DNA from: Pseudomonas viridiflava
GTDB lineage: Bacteria > Pseudomonadota > Gammaproteobacteria > Pseudomonadales > Pseudomonadaceae
Reading direction: 5' to 3'
NCBI RefSeq assembly: GCF_900585905.1
Contig: NZ_UTVH01000001.1
Coordinates: forward strand, 62,001 to 126,000
Length of the DNA stretch: 64,000 nt
Shown: piece by piece, positions 55,138 to 64,000 of the stretch
How the letters are laid out: each line of letters starts with the position of its first letter
How positions within the stretch are numbered: position 1 is the first letter of the stretch
Made by a program: the position numbers and the translations under genes
Notes under the pieces: model-generated
The model's database searches: none
The model's input: the letters and a program-made list of their open reading frames with translations, nothing else
What the model was told of the DNA's origin: nothing

Positions 55138-55335
55138 ATGTTCAATGACCTGAGCCGCCTCGGGAAATACCTGGGTCAGGCCGCGCGCCTGATGGTTGGC
55201 ATGCCCGATTACGATAATTACGTCGCGCACATGCAGGTCAAGCACCCTGACAAGCCGATGATGGATTACGAAACGTTCTTTCGCGAACGCCAGGAAGCCC
55301 GTTACGGTGGCAAAGGTGGGCCCAAATGCTGCTGA
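55138..55335 (+). CDS. YbdD/YjiX-family small protein, CstA partner
   Basis: A 65-aa protein with the family core [17 protein letters not shown] and the conserved [15 protein letters not shown] segment. Such proteins are encoded next to cstA/btsT and are needed for full transport activity. Ribosome binding site AGAGGGGA just upstream. Confidence 0.92.
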   Translation: MFNDLSRLGKYLGQAARLMVGMPDYDNYVAHMQVKHPDKPMMDYETFFRERQEARYGGKGGPKCC

Positions 55336-55360
55336 TCGGCAGGCCCGGATAGGCATTGTC

Positions 55361-55443
55361 GTGGGACCGGCTTTAGCCGGGAACAGGTCGGGAAGAATGT
55401 GTCGTCAGACATACCGCCTTCCCGGCTGAAGCCGGTCCCACGT
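55361..55443. repeat. Inverted REP pair (REPIN)
   Basis: Arms GTGGGACCGGCTTTAGCCGG and CCCGGCTGAAGCCGGTCCCAC are near-perfect reverse complements, separated by about 40 bp, between ybdD and the CobW-family gene. Same family as at 19.7 kb, here best conserved. Confidence 0.88.
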
Positions 55444-55507
55444 CTTGCGGACGAACATGAGATCCCCGGGAAGTACTTCGTCTCGCTTTATGAATACAGG
55501 AGCATCC

Positions 55508-56485
55508 ATGACCACCGCGCAACCTATACCGGTGACCATCCTCAGCGGTTTCCTCGGCGCCGGCAAGACCACCTTGCTGCGCCATCTGCTCAAGGCCGAA
55601 CACGGTTTGAAGATTGCCGTGATCGAAAACGAATTCAGTGACGCCGGTATCGACACTCAGCTGCTGGGTGCCGAACCGGTGCAAGTCATGACCCTGTCCA
55701 ACGGCTGCGTCTGCTGCACCATTCACACCGATCTGACCAAGGCGTTGTTTTTGTTGCTTGAGCGTCTGGACAGCGGCGAAATTGCCTTCGACCGGTTGGT
55801 CATCGAATGTACCGGCCTGGCTGATCCGGCGCCGGTGGCGCAAACCTTTTTCATCGATGAAGAACTGCGCGAGCGTTACCTGCTCGACGGCATCATCACC
55901 CTGGTTGACGCTGCAAACGCCGACACTCATCTGGCGCAGACCATTGCTCAGGCGCAGATCGGCTTTGCCGACCGCTTGCTGGTGAGCAAGCGTGATCTGG
56001 TGGACGATGCTGCTTTTGACGCCCTCAGCGCACGCCTGACCCGAATCAACCGGCGTGCGCCGATCCGTGTCGTCGAGCATGGGCAGATTGACCTGGCCGA
56101 ATTGCTCGACGTACGCGGCTTCAACCTCAATGCCGATCTCGGCGGCGGCATGACCCTGCGCCCGCTGGCACCGGCCGGTCAGTCCATCGACCGCATCTCC
56201 AGCCTCGTCCTGCGCAGCGATCAACCGCTGAAGATCGACAAGCTCAGCGAATTCATGAACGAGCTGCTGGAGGAACACGGCGCCCAACTGCTGCGCTACA
56301 AAGGCGTGCTCAACATCGCCGATGAACCCCGGCGCATGGTGTTTCAGGGTGTGCTCAAACTTTATGGTTTCGACTGGGACACAGCGTGGGCAGACAACGA
56401 AAAGCGCGAGAGCGTGATTGTGTTCATTGCTGACGAATTGCCGGAAGAGAAGATTCGGGCGGGATTCGCCAGGGTTGCCGGGTGA
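55508..56485 (+). CDS. CobW/YjiA-family metal-binding GTPase
   Basis: A 325-aa COG0523 GTPase proposed to deliver metals (Zn, Co) to target proteins. P-loop GFLGAGKTTLLRHLL, the metal motif NGCVCCTI (CxCC), Walker-B-like ECTGLADPAPV and base-recognition SKRDLVD (variant of NKxD), then the CobW C-terminal domain. CAGGAG before the ATG at 55508. Same order beside cstA/ybdD in P. aeruginosa. Confidence 0.92.
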   Translation: MTTAQPIPVTILSGFLGAGKTTLLRHLLKAEHGLKIAVIENEFSDAGIDTQLLGAEPVQVMTLSNGCVCCTIHTDLTKALFLLLERLDSGEIAFDRLVIECTGLADPAPVAQTFFIDEELRERYLLDGIITLVDAANADTHLAQTIAQAQIGFADRLLVSKRDLVDDAAFDALSARLTRINRRAPIRVVEHGQIDLAELLDVRGFNLNADLGGGMTLRPLAPAGQSIDRISSLVLRSDQPLKIDKLSEFMNELLEEHGAQLLRYKGVLNIADEPRRMVFQGVLKLYGFDWDTAWADNEKRESVIVFIADELPEEKIRAGFARVAG

Positions 56486-56585
56486 TCCGGAGCCTTGGGG
56501 TCGACCGTCAGGGCGAAACCAGAGTTCAGCAGCACAGCAAATGGTGTAGGCGAGACACGATCAAGAACGCGCCAAAGCGCAAAAG

Positions 56586-56616
56586 AAAACCCGGCCAATA
56601 AGCCGGGTTTTCTTTT
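56586..56616. terminator. Bidirectional terminator between the CobW-family gene and glyA
   Basis: AAAACCCGGC - CAATAA - GCCGGGTTTT, followed by CTTTT on the plus strand and preceded by an A-rich run giving T on the minus strand. It serves both convergent genes. Confidence 0.92.
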
Positions 56617-56638
56617 ACTGCGGGTCAAGCTACGCCAA

Positions 56639-57892
56639 TCAGGCGCCGTAGACCGGCAGCTTCGCGCAGATGGCCTGCACTTTGCCACGTACTGTGTCGA
56701 TCACGGCGTCGTTGTTCAGGTCGGCCAGGATGTCGCAGATCCAGCCTGCCAGTTCCTGGCACTCTGCTTCCTTGAAGCCGCGAGTGGTCACGGCCGGGGT
56801 GCCGAAGCGCAGGCCGGAGGTGACGAACGGAGAGCGTGGATCGTTCGGTACGGAGTTCTTGTTGACGGTGATGAAGGCGCGACCCAGGGCGGCGTCGGCG
56901 TCTTTACCGGAGATGTCCTGCTTGATCAGCGACAGCAGGAACAGGTGGTTCTCGGTGCCGCCGGAAACCACGTCAAAACCGCGCTCGATGAACACGCTGG
57001 CCATGGCCTTGGCGTTTTTCACGACCTGCTGCTGGTAGGCCTTGAACTCAGGCTGCAGTGCTTCCTTGAAGCACACGGCCTTGGCCGCAATGACGTGCTC
57101 CAGAGGCCCGCCCTGGGAGCCGGGGAAAACTGCCGAGTTCAGCTTCTTCTCGATGTCGGCGTTGGCGCGGGCCAGGATCAGGCCGCCGCGTGGACCGCGC
57201 AGGGTCTTGTGCGTGGTGGTGGTGACGACATCGGCAAACGGCACCGGATTGGGGTAGACACCTGCTGCCACCAGACCGGCGACGTGCGCCATGTCGACGA
57301 ACAGGTAAGCGCCCACTTTGTCAGCGATGGCACGAAAGCGCGGGAAGTCGAGGATCTGCGAGTAGGCAGAGAAACCGGCCACGATCATTTTCGGTTTGTG
57401 CTCGACTGCCAGGCGCTCGACTTCGTCGTAGTCGATCATGCCGTTGCCGTCGATGCCGTACTGCACGGCGTTGTACAGCTTGCCCGACGAGCTGACGCTG
57501 GCGCCGTGGGTCAGGTGGCCACCGTGGGCCAGGCTCATGCCCAGAATGGTGTCGCCGCCTTGCAGCAGGGCCAGGTAAACCGCCGAGTTGGCCTGCGAGC
57601 CCGCGTGGGGTTGAACGTTGGCGTAATCGGCGCCGAACAGCTCTTTGGCGCGATCAATGGCCAGTTGCTCGACCACGTCGACGAACTCGCAGCCGCCGTA
57701 GTAACGCTTGCCCGGATAACCTTCGGCGTACTTGTTGGTCAGCACCGAACCCTGAGCTTCCATTACCGCTGGGCTGGTGTAGTTCTCCGAAGCGATCAGT
57801 TCGATGTGGTCTTCCTGGCGCTGGGCTTCTTGCTCCATCGCGGCGAAGAGATCGGAGTCGAACTTGGCAAGCGTCAAATCACGGCTGAACAT
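56639..57892 (-). CDS. glyA: Serine hydroxymethyltransferase
   Basis: PLP enzyme (417 aa) that interconverts serine and glycine with tetrahydrofolate, feeding one-carbon metabolism. [19 protein letters not shown], the PLP-lysine motif [15 protein letters not shown] and [15 protein letters not shown] are intact. Pseudomonads carry more than one glyA; this one has the position of the copy next to morA. Monocistronic. Confidence 0.95.
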   Translation of the reverse strand: MFSRDLTLAKFDSDLFAAMEQEAQRQEDHIELIASENYTSPAVMEAQGSVLTNKYAEGYPGKRYYGGCEFVDVVEQLAIDRAKELFGADYANVQPHAGSQANSAVYLALLQGGDTILGMSLAHGGHLTHGASVSSSGKLYNAVQYGIDGNGMIDYDEVERLAVEHKPKMIVAGFSAYSQILDFPRFRAIADKVGAYLFVDMAHVAGLVAAGVYPNPVPFADVVTTTTHKTLRGPRGGLILARANADIEKKLNSAVFPGSQGGPLEHVIAAKAVCFKEALQPEFKAYQQQVVKNAKAMASVFIERGFDVVSGGTENHLFLLSLIKQDISGKDADAALGRAFITVNKNSVPNDPRSPFVTSGLRFGTPAVTTRGFKEAECQELAGWICDILADLNNDAVIDTVRGKVQAICAKLPVYGA

Positions 57893-58048
57893 GGCAGTCC
57901 TCAGAGATCGGGGCAGAAAAGGGGGGCATTCTAACCCATTGGCTTTTATCTGGCATATGAAAGGCAGTCATGTGCAGGACAAGTGGTGCTCAGGATGCAG
58001 GCCTGGAGCGCGCGGGTGGGCGTTTCACCGGGCGCTCCAGCAGGTCGT

Positions 58049-61000
58049 TCAATCGAGCATGAACAGCGCATCCGTGCTGTATTGCGCTTCGAACCGGCTG
58101 GCAGGCATCGGGCGGCCCAGCAGGTAGCCCTGCACTTCGTCGCAGCCATGCTCGCGCAGGAATTCCAGCTGCGCGTGGGTTTCGACGCCCTCGGCAATCA
58201 CCGCCAGGTTGAGGCTGTGGGCCATGGCGATGATTGCCCGGGCGATTTGCGCGTCCTGTTCGCCGGAAGGCAGGCCGTCGACGAAGGTGCGGTCGATCTT
58301 GAGAATGTCGATGGGGAATTGCTTGAGGTAATTGAGCGATGAATACCCCGTGCCGAAGTCGTCAACGGCAATACTCAGGCCCAGGCGCTTGAGGCCGTCG
58401 AGGATCTGCATGGCCTCGTTGACTTCGCGCATCAGAATGCTCTCGGTCAATTCCAGCTCCAGACACGCGGGGGGCAGGCCGGTTTCGCTGAGGATGGTGG
58501 CAATCCGGTTGCCGAGCTGGCCATCGGAGAACTGCCGGGCCGACAGATTGACCGAAATCTTCGGCACGCGAACCTTATTCTGGTGCCAGGTCTTGAGCTG
58601 GCTGCAGGCTTCCCTGAGCACCCAGTCACCGACCTCCACCACCAGCCCCAGTTCTTCCAGCACCGGAATGAACTCATTGGGCCCCACCAGACCGCGGCGG
58701 GGATGACGCCAGCGCAACAGCGCCTCGGCACCGGTCAGGCGCTTGCCGTCGCCGCTGAATTGCGGCTGGTAATAAAGCACGAACTCTTGCTGTTCGAGGG
58801 CGTGGCGCAGGTCGCTTTCCAGTTCCAGGCGCTCCAGCGCAGTGGCGTTCATGTTCGCCTGATAGAACTGGAAGTTGTTCTTGCCGCACTCCTTGGCGTG
58901 ATACATGGCCGTGTCGGCGTTTTTCATCAGTTGACTCAGCTCGCTGCCATCCTGCGGGCTCAAGGCGATGCCGACACTGGCGGTGACGAAAAACTCGCGA
59001 CCTTCAAGAACAAACGGCGTGACCAGACTGGTGAGGATCTGCTCGGCAACTTGCACGCCGCGGTTCAATGCCAGTTCACGGGTCGCCTTCGGGTGCAGCA
59101 GCAGGGTGAATTCGTCACCGCCCATGCGCGCCACTGTGTCCTCCTCACCCACGCAGTTGAGCAGGCGAATGGCCATTTCCTGCAGCATGCGATCTCCGGC
59201 AGCGTGACCGAGAGAGTCGTTGATCGGTTTGAAACGGTCCAGGTCGAGGAACATCAGCACCACCCAGGCCTGCTGGCGCTCGGCCTGCTGCAATGCCGAG
59301 TAGAGTCGATCCTGGAACAGCGTGCGGTTCGGCAGATGGGTCAATGCGTCGTAGTAAGCAAGGCGATGGATGCGCTGCTCGCTGGCCTTGCGCTCGCTGA
59401 TGTCGGTGAAGAAACAGACGTAGCTGGCCAGATCGCCCTCATCATCGAGCACGGCGGTAATACCGACCCACGCCGGATAACGCTCTTCATTGCGCCGCTT
59501 GAGCCAGACTTCACCCTCCCAGCTGCCGCGCTGGTTCAGTTGCTTGACGACATAGCGCAGATGCGCCTCCTGCCCGTCGCCCTCGGTGAGCAGGGTGGGC
59601 AGTTGATCCAGCACCTGGGACATGGCGTAACCGGTAACCCGACTGAACGCTTCGTTGGCCTGAACGATATAGCCAGCAGGGTCGGTAATCAGAATCGCCG
59701 ATGTGGAGTGCTCGAACACGGTTGCGGCCATGCGCATGTCTTTTTCGGCGCGCCGTTGTTGAGTGATATCGCGACCGACACCCAATATGCCTTCGAAATT
59801 GTTCTGCTCATCCCAGACCAGCACCAGCCGCAGTTCGATGGGGATCTTGCGGCCGTCGGCGCGCAGGCAGTCAAACAGAAACAGCTGGTTGGGTACCTCG
59901 TCACGCAGTTTCGCCAGGGCCTCCGGTTTTTTCAGGGCCGCACTGATGCGTCCGATGAGGGTGTAAAAACCTGCCAGTTGCTGCGGGTTGGCGACGGTGG
60001 TTTTCCAGCCGTTGTGCAAGATCCACTCGGCACTGTGGCCCAGCATGGTCTGTACCGACGGGCTGACGTAGTTCAGCCGCATTCGCGGATTGGTGAAGAA
60101 GATCACGTCGCTGATGCTTTCGGCCAGCATGCGGTAGCGCTGCTCGCTGTCGCGCAGGGATTCGCTGGCTTCCAGCTGTTCAGTGATGTCCTTGGCCACG
60201 CCAACGATGCGCGTGACCTGATCATCATGGTCACGGGCCAGCGCCTGCTCGCGGATGTCGAAGCGGCGCCATTTGTGGTCGCGGGCGCGGAAACGCAGCT
60301 GACACTGCAGCAACTCGGCGTGGCCGCGATGGCGCTGGCGCAGACGCATGTCCTGATACACCTGAGCGTCATCCGGATGGAGGAGGATTTCCCAGAAAAA
60401 CTCGCCCATGCGCAGCAGTTCGGTTCTGCTGTAGCCCAGGGTCTGGCCCAGGTGGTGATTGCTGTAGATCATGCGCTGGCTGAGCACATCCTGAACGTAC
60501 AGGTGATCCGGCACCGTGCGCACCACTTCAGACCAGAAGCCTTCACGCTCCTGCTGCGACAGCTCGATGCGCTTGCGGCTGGTGATGTCGCCGATGCTCA
60601 GGATCACTGCATTGAAGTCTTCGCGCTGCTGCGGCAGACGCAACAGCAACCACAGGTATTGCTCCTGGCCATTATCCCGGGTCAGGCTGATTTCCATCTC
60701 CATGCGCTCTTTGCCGGCCAGCACCGCGTGGATCAGCTGTTCACCAAGACCCTCGCGTCCGCGCGGGCTGCCCTCGATCAGGTAATGCCAGGCCTGTTCG
60801 TTCGATTCGATGTCGAGCAGGCTGAGGGCAACCTGATTGACTTCGGTTATCCGGACCTTGCGCAGCAGGGCGTTGAGCTGCCCCGGCTGCGCCTTGAGCA
60901 GACGCTCCAGGTCGTGGCGGTCCTTGAGCTGCAAGGTGTCCAGGTAGTCGGGCAGGGCCGATATGTCGAGCACGCAGATCGCGACCCCTGCGCCTTCGAA

Positions 61001-61897
61001 GATGTCCTGATAGCGGCGACGGCTTTCATATAGCTGGCGCTGGCGGCGGCGCAGGCTGTACAGCGCGAACAATGGCAACAGCGAGCACAGCAGGGCGAGC
61101 AGGCATTTGCCGAGCAGCGGTGCAAGCAACTGCTCCCGCGCCTGACTCACATCGAACAGACCGCGCAACTGCCAGTTACTGTTGGTCAGCGGTTGCAGCA
61201 ATACGCTTTCGATGACGCCGACGCTGTTGACCATGGGTTGCTGCTGAACGGCCGGATCACGAAACAGCAGCCGTTCACTGGAACGGTTTTCCAGCCGCCA
61301 CAATGGCTGGAAGCCCTGGCTGGCCTGACGTGTCAGCGGCTTGAGGGCTTCGGGTGCCAGGCGTAGCGCCCAATATTGCAGCGACTCGCCAGGATGGCGG
61401 ATCAGCAGATAGACGTGATTGCCGGCTTCGTCGTTGTCGTAGTAATAGGCTCGTCCGACGGCCTGCTGCGAGGCCTGCTTGAGGACCATTGCATCGAGTG
61501 TGGTATCCAGGCTGTCAGCCGTGACCGTGCCAGTGGCATCCAGCCAGGCGACGCTGCGCAGCGCAGGCAGCAACAGCCGCAGTTGCTCCAGCAGCGCCTC
61601 CTGGCGCGCCGTGTCCGGCGCCGGCTGCGGGCTATGGTGCAGCGCCGTCAGCGCGATCTGGGCATTGAGCGCCATGTTCAGGCTCAGGCGATCAGCCAGT
61701 TGCGCGCTATATTCCAGGCTGCGCTGGCGCAGGCGGTCCTGATTCTGCTGGAACTGATCGATCTGTTGCCACAGGATCAGCGCCAGCAGCAACAGGGCCA
61801 GCGCCGCCAGCACGCCTTTCCATGAGCCGCTGAGGGGCTGGACGGCTGCGCCTGATTTTGCAGGCGAGAGGGGCGAGTGGCGGGTCGTTGGCAACAT
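58049..61897 (-). CDS. morA: Membrane-bound PAS/GGDEF/EAL protein, MorA
   Basis: A 1282-aa regulator of cyclic-di-GMP. N-terminal TM helix (~28-43), an extracytoplasmic region, a second TM helix (~258-283), several PAS/PAC modules (about 290-850, e.g. IVGVAKDITEQ, GILGVGRDITQQ), then GGDEF (MGGDEF at ~925-930) and EAL (EALLRW at ~1058) domains. The EAL side keeps ELTESILM, DDFGTGYSSLNYL and EGVETHAQ, so both synthesis and breakdown look possible. MorA controls flagellar timing and biofilm formation in P. putida and P. aeruginosa. Position next to glyA matches PA4601. Confidence 0.92.
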   Translation of the reverse strand: MLPTTRHSPLSPAKSGAAVQPLSGSWKGVLAALALLLLALILWQQIDQFQQNQDRLRQRSLEYSAQLADRLSLNMALNAQIALTALHHSPQPAPDTARQEALLEQLRLLLPALRSVAWLDATGTVTADSLDTTLDAMVLKQASQQAVGRAYYYDNDEAGNHVYLLIRHPGESLQYWALRLAPEALKPLTRQASQGFQPLWRLENRSSERLLFRDPAVQQQPMVNSVGVIESVLLQPLTNSNWQLRGLFDVSQAREQLLAPLLGKCLLALLCSLLPLFALYSLRRRQRQLYESRRRYQDIFEGAGVAICVLDISALPDYLDTLQLKDRHDLERLLKAQPGQLNALLRKVRITEVNQVALSLLDIESNEQAWHYLIEGSPRGREGLGEQLIHAVLAGKERMEMEISLTRDNGQEQYLWLLLRLPQQREDFNAVILSIGDITSRKRIELSQQEREGFWSEVVRTVPDHLYVQDVLSQRMIYSNHHLGQTLGYSRTELLRMGEFFWEILLHPDDAQVYQDMRLRQRHRGHAELLQCQLRFRARDHKWRRFDIREQALARDHDDQVTRIVGVAKDITEQLEASESLRDSEQRYRMLAESISDVIFFTNPRMRLNYVSPSVQTMLGHSAEWILHNGWKTTVANPQQLAGFYTLIGRISAALKKPEALAKLRDEVPNQLFLFDCLRADGRKIPIELRLVLVWDEQNNFEGILGVGRDITQQRRAEKDMRMAATVFEHSTSAILITDPAGYIVQANEAFSRVTGYAMSQVLDQLPTLLTEGDGQEAHLRYVVKQLNQRGSWEGEVWLKRRNEERYPAWVGITAVLDDEGDLASYVCFFTDISERKASEQRIHRLAYYDALTHLPNRTLFQDRLYSALQQAERQQAWVVLMFLDLDRFKPINDSLGHAAGDRMLQEMAIRLLNCVGEEDTVARMGGDEFTLLLHPKATRELALNRGVQVAEQILTSLVTPFVLEGREFFVTASVGIALSPQDGSELSQLMKNADTAMYHAKECGKNNFQFYQANMNATALERLELESDLRHALEQQEFVLYYQPQFSGDGKRLTGAEALLRWRHPRRGLVGPNEFIPVLEELGLVVEVGDWVLREACSQLKTWHQNKVRVPKISVNLSARQFSDGQLGNRIATILSETGLPPACLELELTESILMREVNEAMQILDGLKRLGLSIAVDDFGTGYSSLNYLKQFPIDILKIDRTFVDGLPSGEQDAQIARAIIAMAHSLNLAVIAEGVETHAQLEFLREHGCDEVQGYLLGRPMPASRFEAQYSTDALFMLD

Positions 61898-62314
61898 TGA
61901 TCCTGACTACTGAACTGAACAGGCTGGATGTAAGGGGCCGCATTCGTGCATCTACGATGCGTGGCGTTGAATGGCGGGCGCACTATAAGCCGGACTTCCG
62001 AGGGGCGGCTAGCGTGTCGTGAGTTATGGCTCAGTGCCGCCTGTTGCGTCCATGCCGGTTTGCCCTTGAGCCTGCATTCGGGTAGCTTTGCCCAACGCGC
62101 GGCCAGTGCCGACTTCTGCATGAGTGACTCCACTGCGTGCAAACTTTGATCCAGTAACGAGTCTGTCTTTCATCGCCTGCCAGACGATGTCATTGATTCA
62201 AGGCCCGGAACCGCACCACGGCAAGCGCCGTCGATAAAAAAAGCTGTTTTTTTACCGTCACAGCCGTGAGCTCGCGTCAATCTTTCCACAGTCATTACTC
62301 CAGGTTTTCATTCC
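61898..62314. promoter_or_regulatory. Divergent intergenic region, morA / ettA
   Basis: A 417-bp gene-free gap holding both promoters. The only structure I see is an A7/T7 inverted run at 62236-62253 (AAAAAAAGCTGTTTTTTT), 60 bp before ettA. No reliable -10/-35 boxes are evident. Confidence 0.4.
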
Positions 62315-63979
62315 ATGGCCCAATACGTCTTTACCATGCATCGGCTGAGCAAAGTTGTGCCGCCGAAGCGGGAAATCCTCAAGAATATTTCGCTGTCGTT
62401 CTTTCCCGGCGCCAAGATTGGCGTGCTCGGCCTGAACGGCTCGGGCAAGTCCACCCTGTTGAAAATCATGGCCGGGGTCGACACCGAGTTCGACGGCGAA
62501 GCGCGCCCGATGCCGGAATTGAACATCGGCTATCTGCCCCAGGAACCTCAGCTCGATCCGACCAAGACGGTGCGTGAAGTGGTTGAAGAAGCCGTCAGCG
62601 TGATCAAGAACGCGCAGACGCGTCTGGATGAGGTCTACGCCGAATACGCCGATCCTGATGCCGACTTCGACAAGCTGGCCGCTGAACAGGCGAAGCTCGA
62701 AGCGATCCTGCAGGCTGCCGATGGTCACAACCTGGACCGCCAGCTGGAAGTGGCCGCCGATGCGCTGCGCCTGCCGGCCTGGGATGCAAAGGTCGAAGTG
62801 CTGTCCGGTGGCGAGAAGCGTCGCGTGGCGCTGTGCCGTCTGCTGCTGTCTGCTCCGGACATGCTGCTGCTCGACGAACCGACCAACCACCTGGACGCCG
62901 ATTCTGTCGCCTGGCTCGAACACTTCCTGCATGACTTCCCGGGCACCGTGGTCGCGATCACGCACGACCGCTACTTCCTGGACAACGTCGCTGGCTGGAT
63001 TCTGGAGCTCGACCGCGGCGCCGGTATCCCGTACGAAGGTAACTACTCGGGCTGGCTGGAAGCCAAATCCGACCGTCTGGCGCAGGAGTCCAAGCAGCAG
63101 TCGGCTCACGAGAAGGCGATGAAAGAAGAGCTGGAGTGGGTGCGCAAGGGCGCCAAGGCACGTCAGTCCAAGTCCAAGGCGCGTCTGCAGCGGTTCGAGG
63201 AAATGCAGTCGCAGGAATTCCAGAAGCGCAGCGAAACCAACGAAATCTACATCCCGGCTGGCCCGCGTCTGGGCGATAAAGTCATCGAGTTCAAGAACGT
63301 CAGCAAGGGTTATGGCGACCGCGTGCTGATCGACAACCTCTCGTTTGCCATGCCCAAAGGCGCAATTGTCGGTGTCATTGGTGGTAACGGTGCTGGTAAG
63401 TCGACGCTGTTCCGCATGCTGATGGGCAAGGAACAACCGGACTCGGGCAGCATCGAGATCGGTGAAACCGTGCAACTGGCCTGTGTTGACCAGAGCCGTG
63501 ACGACCTGGATGGCAACAAGACCGTGTTCCAGCAGGTTTCCGACGGCTCCGACCAGATCCGCATCGGCAACTATGAAATCCCGTCGCGCACTTATGTCGG
63601 TCGCTTCAACTTCAAGGGTGGCGATCAGCAGAAGTTCGTCAAGGACCTCTCCGGTGGTGAGCGCGGTCGTCTGCACCTGGCGTTGACCTTGAAGGAAGGC
63701 GGCAATGTGCTGCTGCTCGACGAACCGTCCAACGACCTCGACGTGGAAACCCTGCGCTCTCTGGAAGAGGCCCTGCTGGACTTCCCGGGCGCTGCGATTG
63801 TGATCTCTCACGATCGGTGGTTCCTGGACCGGGTGGCGACGCACATCCTGGCGTATGAAGATGATTCACAGGCAGTGTTCTTCGAAGGCAACTACACCGA
63901 GTACGAAGCCGACCGCAAGAAACGCCTGGGCGATGCCGCTGCCCAGCCGCATCGGGTACGGCACAAGAAGCTGGCGTGA
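62315..63979 (+). CDS. ettA: Energy-dependent translational throttle protein EttA (ABC-F)
   Basis: Cytoplasmic ABC-F protein (554 aa) that binds the ribosomal E site and gates entry into elongation according to the ATP/ADP ratio. Two ATPase cassettes: Walker [12 protein letters not shown] and [11 protein letters not shown], signatures [11 protein letters not shown] and [11 protein letters not shown], Walker B DEPTNHLD and DEPSNDLD. The linker is rich in basic residues ([21 protein letters not shown]). The length and [21 protein letters not shown] opening are those of EttA. Stop lies 21 bp before the window end. Confidence 0.95.
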   Translation: MAQYVFTMHRLSKVVPPKREILKNISLSFFPGAKIGVLGLNGSGKSTLLKIMAGVDTEFDGEARPMPELNIGYLPQEPQLDPTKTVREVVEEAVSVIKNAQTRLDEVYAEYADPDADFDKLAAEQAKLEAILQAADGHNLDRQLEVAADALRLPAWDAKVEVLSGGEKRRVALCRLLLSAPDMLLLDEPTNHLDADSVAWLEHFLHDFPGTVVAITHDRYFLDNVAGWILELDRGAGIPYEGNYSGWLEAKSDRLAQESKQQSAHEKAMKEELEWVRKGAKARQSKSKARLQRFEEMQSQEFQKRSETNEIYIPAGPRLGDKVIEFKNVSKGYGDRVLIDNLSFAMPKGAIVGVIGGNGAGKSTLFRMLMGKEQPDSGSIEIGETVQLACVDQSRDDLDGNKTVFQQVSDGSDQIRIGNYEIPSRTYVGRFNFKGGDQQKFVKDLSGGERGRLHLALTLKEGGNVLLLDEPSNDLDVETLRSLEEALLDFPGAAIVISHDRWFLDRVATHILAYEDDSQAVFFEGNYTEYEADRKKRLGDAAAQPHRVRHKKLA

Positions 63980-64000
63980 TGGTGTGCTTTTGATTGGTAG

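Overview
This window is chromosomal DNA from a Pseudomonas species, most likely of the P. syringae or P. fluorescens lineages. The evidence is high-GC codon use, Pseudomonas-type REP palindromes (two families), and gene blocks that match, from memory, the P. aeruginosa regions PA4493-PA4506 (roxSR and dpp/opdP) and PA4595-PA4606 (ettA, morA, glyA, cobW-like, ybdD, cstA). I saw no rRNA, tRNA, CRISPR array or intact insertion sequence.

Layout. 1-2.6 kb: mmsA-mmsB, the end of valine catabolism. 2.7-9.6 kb: a minus-strand operon of a second argininosuccinate-lyase homologue, a polar amino-acid ABC transporter and two overlapping CE4 deacetylase-like hydrolases, facing a divergent LysR gene. 9.6-12.5 kb: a LysR gene diverging from a class II aldolase/2-hydroxyacid dehydrogenase pair. 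12.5-16.5 kb: LysR/TauE-SafE divergent pair, mdaB, a truncated fic remnant and another LysR gene. 16.5-19.6 kb: a secreted metzincin-like protease and gamma-glutamyltransferase. 19.8-25.2 kb: prfC and a four-gene osmoprotectant ABC transporter. 25.3-30.5 kb: an accessory-looking, AT-richer stretch with an unknown gene, ornithine decarboxylase behind a leader with an intrinsic terminator, and a two-gene alpha-pore-forming toxin of the xenorhabdolysin (XaxAB/YaxAB) type. 30.6-33.1 kb: a PepSY-flavodoxin-reductase fusion with a possible Fur box. 33.1-34.1 kb: seven tandem copies of a ~146-bp unit, each containing an inverted REP pair.

34.1-46.9 kb: a dipeptide uptake locus on the minus strand (dppA1, A2, A3, an OprD-family porin, dppA4, dppBCDF), in which four binding proteins appear to share one translocator and one porin. 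47-49.7 kb: a SIMPL-domain protein and the RoxSR (RegBA-type) redox two-component system. 49.8-52.9 kb: an SbmA/YddA-type exporter, a FadR-type GntR regulator and a PilZ protein. 53-64 kb: cstA-ybdD peptide/pyruvate uptake, a CobW-family GTPase, glyA, the large GGDEF/EAL protein MorA and ABC-F factor EttA.

Most genes serve amino-acid and peptide acquisition and turnover (Mms, ArgH/ABC, GGT, Dpp, CstA, SpeC, GlyA). The least ordinary parts are the XaxAB-like toxin pair, the tandem REPIN array whose last unit contains the dppF stop codon, and the ArgH/CE4/ABC operon of unknown substrate. Starts were chosen from ribosome binding sites and family N-termini; several are GTG or TTG. Functions rest on recognition of the sequence and on motifs, not on database searches.
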